Assembly (NCBI GenBank): GCA_021613335.1
Contig: JAJTWR010000481.1
Location: 2,447,501 to 2,511,500 of the forward strand
Direction of reading: 5' to 3'
Length of the DNA stretch: 64,000 nucleotides
DNA from: Whitmania pigra
Taxonomy: Eukaryota > Annelida > Clitellata > Hirudinida > Haemopidae
In this document: positions 1 to 11,136 of the stretch, in pieces
How the letters are laid out: each line of letters starts with the position of its first letter
Numbering within the stretch: the first letter of the stretch is position 1
Notes under the pieces: generated by a model
Seen by the model: only the letters and a program-made list of their open reading frames with translations
What the model was told of the DNA's origin: nothing
Database searches by the model: none
Translations under genes and position numbers: made by a program

Positions 1-2
1 TT

Positions 3-2836
3 CAATCAATTGCTGAGGATTTGATTTACGAATTGGACGACAAAGGATTTGAAAAGGGAATCTTCAAACTGTGAATTAGAATTTTATTATTTCATGATTT
101 TTTATAATTTATAATTTATCAATTTTAAAATTATTTTAACGGTATGGCTATTATTATTGTTGTTGTTGCTTCTGTTGCTTTTAATATTACCGTTATTATT
201 ATCAAATAAATGCTTTTTATAAAACATTGCTATATTATTTGCAATTATATTTGATTTGTAAATCTAACAATTGCAACTTATTTTGAAGATATTCCATCTT
301 TGACTATCAAGATATTTGCCAGATTTGGAAGATGGTTACATCAGGAGCCCAATTATCCGGTTTACATGTAATATTAAAGAATTTGTTAATGCAATTTATT
401 ATTCAAACCAAAATAATTATTATATTAATATTATTAAATAGTTTATTTTTCAACTCAAAATATTTATTTCAAATTGTTCTTTATAATTAATTATAAAAAT
501 TGACCATTCAGTTTTAAAAACTACTAATAATAATTGTTATTATAGCATTATATTAATTTTACATCTATTTATTATTTTTTTTTAATTTTGAGTAATTTTA
601 TTGAATTCAAAAAAACTTTAACGACAGCATTAATTCAAAAAAAAATTAAATAAAACTTTATTAATGGTTAATTAATAATGGTCGTCACTATTACTATTGG
701 ATTTTATATGCAAATAATTAATAATAAAATGATTTTTATAATTTTAAAAATTATGAAACGACTTAATTTTTTAATTTTAATTTCAGATTTTATCAAAGGT
801 TTTTGAAAGTTTAACGTACATTCTTCAGAACTTATTCGTGTAAGTTTTAAATGAATATGATTGATTAAACAGTAATTGCAGTATACAATTATACATAATG
901 TGTAATATCATAATTCATAATTCATTACATAAAAATGTATAATTACATAATTTTTAATATATAATATATTATTTTGTAATTTCGAATATTTATTTTTAGC
1001 TTTTTAAAGCAGTTGCCTCTCTTTCTCTGGTGCATTTGCCTGAGAATTGCATGCGGGGAAGGTAGGTGAATGATGAATCTAATTAATTATTCACGATAAA
1101 AGTTGTAATAACTGCATTACTTATTATTTCACAATTATAAAATTTATTTTAATTATTTATTGGACACAACTGAAGGGCCCTGTTGGACCACTAACACAAT
1201 TGCAAAAACAAAAGCATCGATCGGCTATAATGTAGATGATAATTTATTAATTATTAAACATTAGTTTCATTTTCATCGGCAGACGAAAATCAGTACCCTT
1301 ACTTCGTATTGGAGGATCTGAACTTTGAACCGAACAGCACTACAAATCCTGACTACTTTGAATACTTTGATCAAACCATGATTCCTTTCCACCTGGAATT
1401 GTTGGCCAACAATAACTCAGAACTTCTCGACTCATTGATGGAAGATTGGAGGAAGATGATTTTCGACAAGAAATCAAGTAAATACTGTTGTGGCTGTTGT
1501 TGTTGTTGTTGATGGTGTTGTTCCTGTTGTTGTTGAACGTGTTGCAGTGCTAATGATGGTTTAGATGATGATCTGTCCATCCATCCATCCGTACGTTCGC
1601 CCATTCATCTATTTATCCATTCATCCGTCTATCAATTGTTTATCTGCTCAAATTAATCAAGCAAACAGACAAAACAAAATAAATAACAATCAAATCTAAC
1701 TTAAAAATGATATCAATAAATCTTAAAATAAATTACGTAATTTTTTCAGATAAAGACATACTTGATTGGTTCAAAGAGAAATACGAGCAGTACAAACCAC
1801 AAGCCATTGGCTTGAGACCATGTACAAGAAAGTACAACCTGTACAAGGCACAATTCCACGTTCTACCTTATCACGGAGTCTCGGAGTCTTGTCTCGATTC
1901 CAGCTTGGAATGTCGAAGGCAAGACTTGTCGATTAAATATTTTTTAAATTTTTATTGATTTTTATATTTTTAAGTAATCATTGTTTTTTATTGTAATTTT
2001 AACAGAAAGTTCTTCAATTAAATGAAAGGAAAATATTAATTGAAAACAATGTTAAGAATATTAAATTACATATATTAATTAAAATTATATCAATCGCAGG
2101 TTATTCAGTGCAGCTCAGGTGCCTCAGACGAATCTGATCCTATTGGCTGTCGATGGATCATGTGACTGTGACGTCATTACTAAGGTCTCCATTGAACCAA
2201 TAGAAGTCGCCGGTTAGTAATCATATAATTATTTCACGATGTATGGTAATATTATATGTAATTGTAATTACAAAATATGTGATTATTTCATTTTATTTGA
2301 CAAGATTAAGTATTTAAAACTTTTACAATTTTGATTATAATTAATGATATTATTAATGAAGTGAAATTATTTTTAAGTAGTTATTTTTATTTATGAATTA
2401 TTAATTATAAATTATGTTTATCTATGAATTAATAATGAATTACAGATGATGCATGCAATGGTCGAACTTCGATGCTATTCAGAAAGAGGCCTTCGGATTG
2501 TTTCTCCGACCATGAAGGAGTAACTATCATTACCATGACCTAACCATACTTACACATTATTGTTACTAATCATATTTGATAATATAAAATTTATTCACAT
2601 CTAATAGAAATTAATAATCATTATCCCTAACTTCGTAATCATCGTCATCACCATCAACATATCCATCACAACCACAAAAATCGTCATCGTCATAGGCATC
2701 GTCACCGTCATCATCATCATCATTTTCCCTCTTTTTCCAGGAAGATTCCTTGAAGTGCAAGGCCAGTAATTCGGCCGGCAGCCTATTCATCCAGTTGATT
2801 GCACCTTTGTTGTGGAGGACAATGCAGAAGTCTTAG
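3..2836 (+). CDS. CACNA2D: Voltage-gated calcium channel alpha2/delta subunit, C-terminal part (CACNA2D3/4-like), 5' end outside window
   Basis: Auxiliary extracellular subunit that promotes surface delivery of voltage-gated calcium channels; the family is normally membrane-anchored. Nine exons are read: 3-70, 289-367, 787-839, 1000-1061, 1283-1477, 1750-1918, 2100-2212, 2446-2519 and 2741-2836 (TAG stop). Joined, they follow the alpha2/delta C-terminus: a YSIFDYQDICQIWK segment, a PCTRKYNLY motif, then LFSAAQVPQTNLILLAVDG followed by SCDCD, and a final RKRPSDCFSDHE block, all in the order seen in alpha2/delta-3 and -4. The Cys pattern matches the disulfide-rich delta part. All introns look GT-AG except the one after 1918, which begins GC (GC-AG). 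Family assignment is firm; which paralogue is less certain. The VWA and Cache domains would lie upstream of the window. Confidence 0.85.
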
Positions 2837-4737
2837 CTCTCCTGAAATCTGAACTCTGTGTTTAAGGGTAGTCGATGTATTAAGTTCTGTTTGCATACAT
2901 CATGAGGTACACTTCGATATCGTATGATTCCTTGTCTTTTCAGATAGATGCACTAGCTTACTCAAGTACTATTTAAGGCCATAACTTAAAAACTTTGAAT
3001 CATCTTCGCATTAATTAATTAATTTGTTAATTAATAGCAAATTCTGTCCATAGACATAAAATATTTTTTAAAAATTCGTCAATTTTCTCTTCCGCGTCAA
3101 TTACCGACTTTTTGAGCGAATTCTTGTTTCCTTTGCCGTTTCTGGTGATTTATGCTTGTAATTTTTGTTTGTAACTTTACATTTCGAGGTTGTAATGTCG
3201 CCAGGTGCAACCAGGTGCATCGAGATATAACCAGATGTAAATGAACAGCCTGATCTTTTGATTAACAGCTTTCATATCAAAAAGATTTTCAATCATCTTG
3301 CCTTTCACGTCCATTTGGAAGATTTAATAAAGTGGTTTATTAATATGATTATTACTATGTTTTAATGTTATTATTATTATTATTATTATTATTATATTAT
3401 TATTATTATTATATTATTATTATTAGTTGACGATTTTGTAAATACCTGTTTAGAATTGTTAAACTAATTTGTAATTGCTTGCGGAGATTCAGTTACGTCT
3501 TGTTACGTCATCCGATATTAATTACATCGTCCAATATCATATTATCCAATATCATATTATCCAATATCACATTATCCAATATCGCATTATCCAATTGTCT
3601 TCTATTCTTGGAGGATTAGATGCACATTATTTCTCTAGAACAAGCGTAGACAAATGTTTAGGATGACATTTAGAACGTGGTGATGTTTTTAGACAGCGTA
3701 AGATTTGTTTTTTGTCCAACAAATTCACTAGACATTTCTTGAATTTTTGTGTCTTGTATTCCACGAATTAATTAAATATGTTAGCTTTTTTTAATTATTT
3801 ATTAATTAATACAGAAATCACATTAATATAAGAATTATATTAATTAGAACTAGAAATAGAATTAATAGTTATAACTTGTGAATTATTTTTAATAAGGTGA
3901 TCGTCAAAAAGGTCCACGTCATAGTAAATACTGTCCAATAGATGTCAGTGTGTTGTACGGGTCCATCGCATTGTACTTGATACAACGAGTATACAATTAA
4001 TTGTATGTCTCAGTGTTACTTTTATGACCGGTTAGTTGTAAATAAAGTTTATACAAAAATGCATTGTTCTAGGTGTGCACGCTATCAAGGTGTGCTATGA
4101 CGTCTTGTAACTTAATACAGGTGAAAGAGTTGTCGCATTGGACACTATCCTGAATTTGTACAACAAACGAAGAAATTAAAAATGAATATCCAATTTCGAA
4201 ACCAACCGATCGATAAGGTTTTTATAAAATTTTAAAATTGAAATAACATTAAAAATTTATTGCAACCGATTCATGATCTTCTGTTTTCGAAATCGACCTG
4301 AGAATTTACAGCGACATTTTCAATTTACTGACTTTTTTGAATCGCCTATTTTCGTTTTTGCAACAATTACAAGTTGATAATAAATTTTCAACAAGTCTTT
4401 CGTGTTTGTTCAACTTTTTTCAAGAGATTGAAGCTTGGACAAAAATTTGCATTCCTGGTGATCATTTCTGGCTTTAGAAATTCATTTTTAAATTGTCTTT
4501 AGAATTGTGCGATAATTTGGGTTTTTCAGCAATTTCTTATAACTCTGGCATCAGAATTTTATTTGGGGTAAGAACAACTTTTAAAGTTTCATTAAAATTA
4601 TCGCTCCTAGTTTTACATTGCGACTTAAATTGAAATAATTCAATAAACCTTAGGGACTCGGACGATTTAGAAAATAAATAAATAAATAATTAATTAATTA
4701 AGTTAATATTTATAAATTTCACTCGCCAGGAACGAAA
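2837..4737. other. Intergenic region, AT-rich
   Basis: No gene is recognised. It holds an ATT microsatellite (about 3368-3425) and a short 15-bp tandem repeat (3531-3597). A pyrimidine-poor CGCCAG acceptor-like site lies at about 4725-4730, just before the RBBP6 start codon, so a 5'UTR intron may end here. Confidence 0.6.
3531..3597. repeat. Short minisatellite, about 15-bp unit
   Basis: About four to five copies of a unit close to ATTATCCAATATCAT are seen, with single-base variation between copies. No coding role is apparent. Confidence 0.75.
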
Positions 4738-7700
4738 ATGTCGTCTGTCGTGCACTTTAAGTTCAACAGTTCCCTCAAGTTCGACATCATCCACTTCGAT
4801 GGACCTGAGATCTCACTGAAGGAGTTGAAAGCTGAAATCGTCGAGGCCAAGAAATTGGACAAGACCATGAAGGAATACGACCTCCTAATTACGAATCAAA
4901 ACTCGAAAACAGAGTACAAACCTGGAGACTTCATTCCCAAGAACTCTTCGGTCATCGTCTCGAGAATTCCCATCATGACGCACAAAAAGGCTCCGAAGAA
5001 CAGGCCGCTTCCATCGCCGGTCAAAGTCGTGGACAACGTCTCGACTTTGGAGTGCATCAGCAAGATGACAGAGGTTGCGAGCTTGGACCTCAGCGAAGAG
5101 GATAAACTGGCAACGGTCATGGATCAGGGTAATAAGGAGTTTGACGTTTTGAAGCTAAATAAAAACTTTAAACCCAGAGGGCCGTTACCGAGGAACTACG
5201 TTTGTCACAGGTGTCACGTTCCGGGTCATCACATTCAAGACTGCACGCGGCCGAGAGATAGGAGCTACGGCGAACCCATGATGAAGCTGAAAAAAAGCTC
5301 GGGAATTCCGAGAAGTTTTCTGACGGTTGTGGAGGACATAAACACTCCAGGTGTTCTGCTCACGAGTAGCGGTGAGTTGGTCGTTCCTAAAATCGAGGCT
5401 GAAACTTACGGAAAAAAGGAGAATACCTCGAGCGAAAAACCACAATCACCTGGACTAAACGGAAAAGCGATCCTACCCAAGGAACTCGTTTGCCCCGTCT
5501 GCAGCGAACTCCAGGTTAATCCGGTCGTTCTTCCGTGTTGTTCTCAATCTGCCTGTGACAACTGCGCCATCGCAAAACTCCTCCAGTCGAATCCAAAGTG
5601 CCCCGTCTGCAAGACGGCAGGAGTTCTGATTGCCGACGTCAAGCCGAACGAAGAACTGGCAGCTCTGATTTCCAGCTACAAGAACGACCTAAACCATCAT
5701 TCTGCTGAAAAGAAGGTCATAAAAGAAGAAAGCTTTGCAGAAAATGTTCCTGATTCGACGAACGTCAAAGCAGAGATTTTCGAAAAGAAACCAAAGTCTG
5801 AATCATCTGAGATATCTGATTCATCTGAGGGGGAACATGAAAAGAAAACTCCAAACTTAAAATCCGAAGAGACCGCAGTGACCTCAAGTGCTACACCACC
5901 TGTTCAAGATCGTGTCTCGCGCATTCAAACCGTTCCTCTCAACACGTACAACAATATGACTGGTGTTACAAACTACCCTAACTATACTATGCCGCTTAAC
6001 TATCAAATACCCCAAAATAGTCAAATGGTCCAACAGGGTATGAACATTGCGCCCTATTTCATTTACTCCGACACCGGTGTTCCCATGCCTTACATTTACC
6101 AGTACGGTCCGTCCGCCCTGCTTCCGCCTAATGGAGCAATACCGTATCAAAACTTTGCACCGAGACCGATGACAGAAGAAGAATTTTACAGAACCCAGCG
6201 AAGGTTCCGAGATGTGGGAAGAGGTGGAAGGTACAGAGAACGATCTCCAAGTCCTAGGAGGTACGGAAGAAAGGATTTGTACGATGAACAGAGGGTGTAC
6301 AAGAAGCGTAGGAGGAGCAGGAGTTATGAAAGGTCAACAAGTAGGTCGAGGACTCGTCAGTATTCTCCCGACAGACGAAGGGCATCACCTGTGAAGGCTA
6401 GAAAGTACAGGTCTCCTGGTCAATCGCCGAACAGATCACCATCATGGGGCCAATATTTACCCGACGCCAGAAGGAGAACGCCTTCAAAGGTCAAAAGGTA
6501 TCTGTCTCCAGACCTCTCACTCGGTAGATCACCGTCTCCTGGCAACTACAACTCTGGAAGGCCTTATAAAGGATCACCCAGAAGAAGCGATTCTCCAAGA
6601 AAACCTCGAGGTAGGAGATCCATCACTCCAGCCGATCCTTACCGATCTCCCCAATTAAGTTATCAGAAATCTCGCAGTAGGTCGAGATCACCAGTGATGA
6701 AAAGGCACCCCATTGATGAAGAGCAAAGTGTGACTTCCAAAATGAGGCGAAATCAAGATCCACATCGATCTCCCCGAGTAAGCTATAAGAGATCTCCAGG
6801 AAGAACCCGCAGTAGATCGAAGTCACCAGCGATGAAAAGGTACCCTCTTGAAGAAGAGCAAGGAGTGACCTCCAAAATGAGGCGAAGGCAAGATGAGCGT
6901 AAGCGATCTTCATCGCCACCTTCGAGGAAAACCGAGGACATTTCGGCGCGCACAACTGCTGCCTGTTTGCCTCAGAAGCGGCAAGAGGCCTCGAGACCTC
7001 AGGAGAAGGAATTGAGTGATTTGCCACCTCGCAGAAAGAGGCCACACTCCAAAGATCATCGGTCTCACTCCAGGGAAAGTCTTTCCTTCAAAGCAGAAAG
7101 GAAAGAGGAAAGGATGACAAAAGAGACACAACGAGAGTCTGAGAAGATGTACACCAGGGAAAAATTTGGAAAAGCTGATTTGAGAGACCAGAAAGAAGCT
7201 ACCAAAGTTACCAAAGAACAGAAAGCCGACACGAAAAAGATGAGAGCGGATAAGAAGGAATACAACCATCAAGATGTTGGGCGACCTGTAGAAACAGAAC
7301 GTGCCAATAAATCTGAACTGAGAAAGGAGTCCTTCAAGGAACAAGAAAGTTTTGAAATTAAAAAGAAAAGAAAAATTGAAGAAAGAACGGACAATTATTC
7401 ATCCAAAGTCGAGCCTAAAAAATCTGAAGCGGAAGCACAAAAGGACAGGAGGTCTACCAAAGCATCAGACAACACTCGATCACCTCAGCAAAAACCAAGG
7501 CCCAGCAAAGAATCTGTAAAAGTAACCAAAGAACTGCTCAACTCTGACAAGTATCCAATCCCAAATGAGGCTTCATCGAAAAGGGCGGCAAAAGAAACAA
7601 GTAAAAACGATAAAGGCACGGTGTTTGCAAGACTCGATTTCGGCCGAAAGAAAGTTGAAAAGGGAAAGGAAGTTGAAGCTTCTGACGAGAAATGCTACAA

Positions 7701-7746
7701 AAAATCCGACGACGACAACAAAGCAAGAAAAATGAAATTTAATTAA
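4738..7746 (+). CDS. RBBP6: RBBP6-like E3 ubiquitin ligase / pre-mRNA 3'-end processing factor, intronless
   Basis: RBBP6 family proteins bind the cleavage/polyadenylation machinery and act as RING-type E3 ligases in the nucleus. The 1002-residue product opens with a DWNN ubiquitin-like domain (residues 1 to about 77, starting MSSVVHFKFNSSLKFD). A CCHC zinc knuckle follows (C156-x2-C159-x4-H164-x4-C169), then a RING/U-box with C252-P-V-C255 and closing C288-P-V-C291. Next come a Pro/Tyr-rich stretch, an Arg/Ser-rich domain (about 495-730) and a Lys/Glu-rich tail. This is the family's domain order, with a shorter tail than the roughly 1,800-residue vertebrate proteins. The frame is open from ATG to TAA in one exon, unlike vertebrate RBBP6 and most neighbours. 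A CGCCAG just upstream may be a 5'UTR splice acceptor. AATAAA follows at about 7779. Confidence 0.93.
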   Translation: MSSVVHFKFNSSLKFDIIHFDGPEISLKELKAEIVEAKKLDKTMKEYDLLITNQNSKTEYKPGDFIPKNSSVIVSRIPIMTHKKAPKNRPLPSPVKVVDNVSTLECISKMTEVASLDLSEEDKLATVMDQGNKEFDVLKLNKNFKPRGPLPRNYVCHRCHVPGHHIQDCTRPRDRSYGEPMMKLKKSSGIPRSFLTVVEDINTPGVLLTSSGELVVPKIEAETYGKKENTSSEKPQSPGLNGKAILPKELVCPVCSELQVNPVVLPCCSQSACDNCAIAKLLQSNPKCPVCKTAGVLIADVKPNEELAALISSYKNDLNHHSAEKKVIKEESFAENVPDSTNVKAEIFEKKPKSESSEISDSSEGEHEKKTPNLKSEETAVTSSATPPVQDRVSRIQTVPLNTYNNMTGVTNYPNYTMPLNYQIPQNSQMVQQGMNIAPYFIYSDTGVPMPYIYQYGPSALLPPNGAIPYQNFAPRPMTEEEFYRTQRRFRDVGRGGRYRERSPSPRRYGRKDLYDEQRVYKKRRRSRSYERSTSRSRTRQYSPDRRRASPVKARKYRSPGQSPNRSPSWGQYLPDARRRTPSKVKRYLSPDLSLGRSPSPGNYNSGRPYKGSPRRSDSPRKPRGRRSITPADPYRSPQLSYQKSRSRSRSPVMKRHPIDEEQSVTSKMRRNQDPHRSPRVSYKRSPGRTRSRSKSPAMKRYPLEEEQGVTSKMRRRQDERKRSSSPPSRKTEDISARTTAACLPQKRQEASRPQEKELSDLPPRRKRPHSKDHRSHSRESLSFKAERKEERMTKETQRESEKMYTREKFGKADLRDQKEATKVTKEQKADTKKMRADKKEYNHQDVGRPVETERANKSELRKESFKEQESFEIKKKRKIEERTDNYSSKVEPKKSEAEAQKDRRSTKASDNTRSPQQKPRPSKESVKVTKELLNSDKYPIPNEASSKRAAKETSKNDKGTVFARLDFGRKKVEKGKEVEASDEKCYKKSDDDNKARKMKFN

Positions 7747-7778
7747 ATCGCTTCGCATTGTTTAAAATGATTTAATTC

Positions 7779-7784
7779 AATAAA
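7779..7784 (+). terminator. Poly(A) signal AATAAA for the RBBP6-like gene
   Basis: A canonical AATAAA lies about 33 bases after the RBBP6 stop; another AATAAA follows within about 25 bases. Confidence 0.6.
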
Positions 7785-7799
7785 AATTTAATTTGATTT

Positions 7800-8981
7800 A
7801 ATTCAATAAACTATCGATTAAAAATATATCTAAACCCTTTGCAATCCTTATTATGAATTGTTATCTTGATAGATAATTCGTTTAGCTACTACCATCATCA
7901 TCATCATCATCATCATCACAACCGCTGTCAGGAAAGCCAAGACATGATGATGATGATGGTGATTTGTGCGTCGTGAAGATGTTAAACGAATTGCAATAAA
8001 AATGTCAAGATGAAGTATCTGTATCATTTGTCGTTTTTTTCCCCGAACAGTTATTTGTTTGACATTCTAAACGAATATGTTGGTTTATTGCAATTTCAGC
8101 AGTTAATGCTCAAATGTCGACAAATGTCAAACATTGCGTTAATACGAAGAAACAAAAACCAATTCCGAGAGATTTATAACGAGAGAACAGTAAAGTATAT
8201 TGAAAAGAGATTCGTTAATAATTAATTTATGAAAAATTATTATTTAAAAAAAAATCTTAAACTGGGAATCCCAAATTTTCAATCATCAAGGTTTTCTAGA
8301 TCATCATCGTGATGATTACGGCCAAGAGCTTCTGCAGTAGGCTTTTCCACCTCCGCAACACTTACGCGGAATGGTAGGCGATGCTGAATGAGTTCGGAAT
8401 GTTGCCTAAATATAACCAAACTGGAGTGGCGGAGGATTCTTTCCATATTCCGTCAGTCGATCCTTACGCATTTGGAGGTACGTAGTTGCACGATATCCTA
8501 TTTCAATCTGGAGTCGATTTTCGCGGGATTAACGAGTACAGAAAAGTAATTGATTGATGCTAAATGCGGTTGAAATATTAAATCGTTTGGTGATGAATGG
8601 TGCTGGCCCGCGTCATTTTTGGTTGGTTTCGATCTTCCACTTTCAATTGATTATTGTTTGAGTTTTAAATAATACTAACAGATTTAACTTATTTATTGTG
8701 TTTTATTACTTACAGTAATTATTTATTTATAGATTACTGTTATTATATTTATTATCATTATTTTGTTCACGTATTATTTACGTTGTTTACCTCAGCACTC
8801 AGTGTTTAACTTGAACTGAAAAAGCATTGTAAAGTAAAACTTTCAGTCGAACGTAAGTATAATAAACCTTTTTAAACATTTAATTTTTATTTAACAGATT
8901 AAATTTTAAATTCCCTGAATTTAGAACTCGATTATTCTCTGAAGAAACAATCCATTTTCGTTAAAACGCAAAACAACCACA
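7800..8981. other. Intergenic region with a degenerate coding-like fragment
   Basis: Mostly AT-rich with a CAT run near 7890-7918. On the + strand, 8328-8478 reads as coding-like sequence (SRLFHLRNTYAEW, a TAG stop, then AMLNEFGMLPKYNQ and DSFHIPSVDPYAFG) that ends at a donor-like GGTACGT. It could be an RBBP6-related relic or an orphan exon; I do not recognise it firmly. The 71-residue open frame at 8010-8225 shows no family features. Confidence 0.4.
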
Positions 8982-11087
8982 ATGTCGGAATCAACCGCTA
9001 AAAGATCATCGTCGCCATCTTCGGCGTCAATGTTGACGTCATCGTCGTCATCGGCATCAGCGGCTTCGAGCGCTTCCGCGGTGGCGACACGAGCGTCATC
9101 GGCGACTTCGACGTCGTCAAAAACGCCAGCTCCGTCAGGAGGCTGGCTGGCCGAAAAGATTCACAACAACTTTCTGACCTGCAAGTTGTGCTTTGAAGTC
9201 TACACTTCCCCAAAGTGTCTCAGCTGTCTGCACACCTTTTGCGAGTCTTGCATCGAAAATTTGCTCCACGAGAATGACCTTTTGACAGCCTACAGGAAGT
9301 ACACGACCTCTGATTACAGGGAGGTGGTCTGCCCCATCTGCAGGAGGAGAACCCAGGTACCCTTAGGAGGGGTTAGGAGGCTACCCGATAATTTCCTCAT
9401 TGAAGGTTCGATGGATGGTTGTCGAAAATATTTTATTTGTTGATATTTGTTTGAAATGTTTGTTGTTCTTGAGCAGTGTTACATGCTGAATCAAAAGGAT
9501 TTGATTTTGATAATATAATATGATAAGAATGTTTTGTTAAAAGTGATGGTTTAAGATATAAATTATAAATATTCATAAATTAATTTAAATTATTAATAAT
9601 ATTAACTTATTGTTTTGTTACATATTTTCTTCTTTAAAAAAATTATTATTACTTTTATTTCAGCTATATAATAAATATAATAAATAATGTTATAATTATA
9701 ATAATATAACATTATCAATAATTAAATAAATACGATATTATCATTAATTTTAAAATATTTATTCATTGAACGACTCAAATAAATATATCACAAGTTATTA
9801 TTATTTTGTTATAATTTTTCTAAATATTGTCATACTACATAGTTTATGCTTTAAGTTAAAAGGTTTATTGATGACAGTGTCATATTTATTATAATTAATT
9901 TATTATAATTTATTATAATTTATTATTACTGCCAGCTAAACAGCTCTCCACTCCTATTCATAACAATAATATGAGATAAATAATGCAATTATGAATCAAA
10001 TATAATTAATCTATTTTCATCATTTCCCCATCCATCCATCCTTTCTTCAGTTCATTCTAGGACTCATCCATTTTATCAACCACCCAATATAATTAAGTTT
10101 GGATATATATAATTTATCACAAATAATTCTTATATAAAATTTATCTCAAATAGCTCCTATATATAATTAATCACAAATAATTCGGATATAAAATTCGATA
10201 AAAACTGACTGACTTATTAAGTAAATGTCAAAACAGAAAATATTAAGGTACATATTCAAAAAAATATTGCAAAATCAATTATTATTTCAACATCCGCACA
10301 AATAATATTTGCATGTGAAGGGCACAACAATGCACTCGAACAATGCTCGAAACTTACTGACAGTTACCACGCATCAGATTCTCAAACAGATAATTTTTAT
10401 TCCGATATTTTTTCCGCTGTATGATTTATGAGCAACAGAAGAATTTGTTGAGTGCATGTAAGCAGGTATAAGTTTCATAACTAAAGGTTACAAGTTATTG
10501 CAAAATATTATAAATTGTTATAAAATATTATAATATCTTAATGCTCAACATTATATATTATCATAAATTATAGTAAAACATTATAATGTATTATAACATT
10601 TTGTAAATTATGAACTACTAAAAATTATTATAAAATATAAATCATCATAATTATTTTAAGTTAACAGAAAATATAACAAATTATCATAAAATATTATAAG
10701 TATTATAAAAGTTAAATGACGAAACGCATAATTCTCAAATGCCTTCCTCCATTTAACGCTCCGTGAAAATGTGGAGCCACAAATTCCATGCCTCCAAATC
10801 ATCTGCTAATCGTTTAATTAAGTTAATTAAAATTAACTAATTCAAATTTAATTAAAATTTACCAATCAATGTTATTTAATTCAATACTTAATCAATGAAC
10901 AATGTTAGTTTACAAAAATGTAATTAATTAAGTAATGATAAATGTTTAAGTTGTATAATCATTAATCATTAAGTTGTTATCGCATCACTTATGTAGTAAG
11001 TTAATGGATAGATTAATATTAATCATCAACAATATTAACAACAACAGCATCAACAACGACACCGTCTTCACCATCAGCAACATCATC

Positions 11088-11136
<49 letters not shown>

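Noticed and set aside
6623..7344. Antisense open frames of about 140 codons within RBBP6
   Set aside because: Shadows of the RS-rich coding sequence on the + strand.
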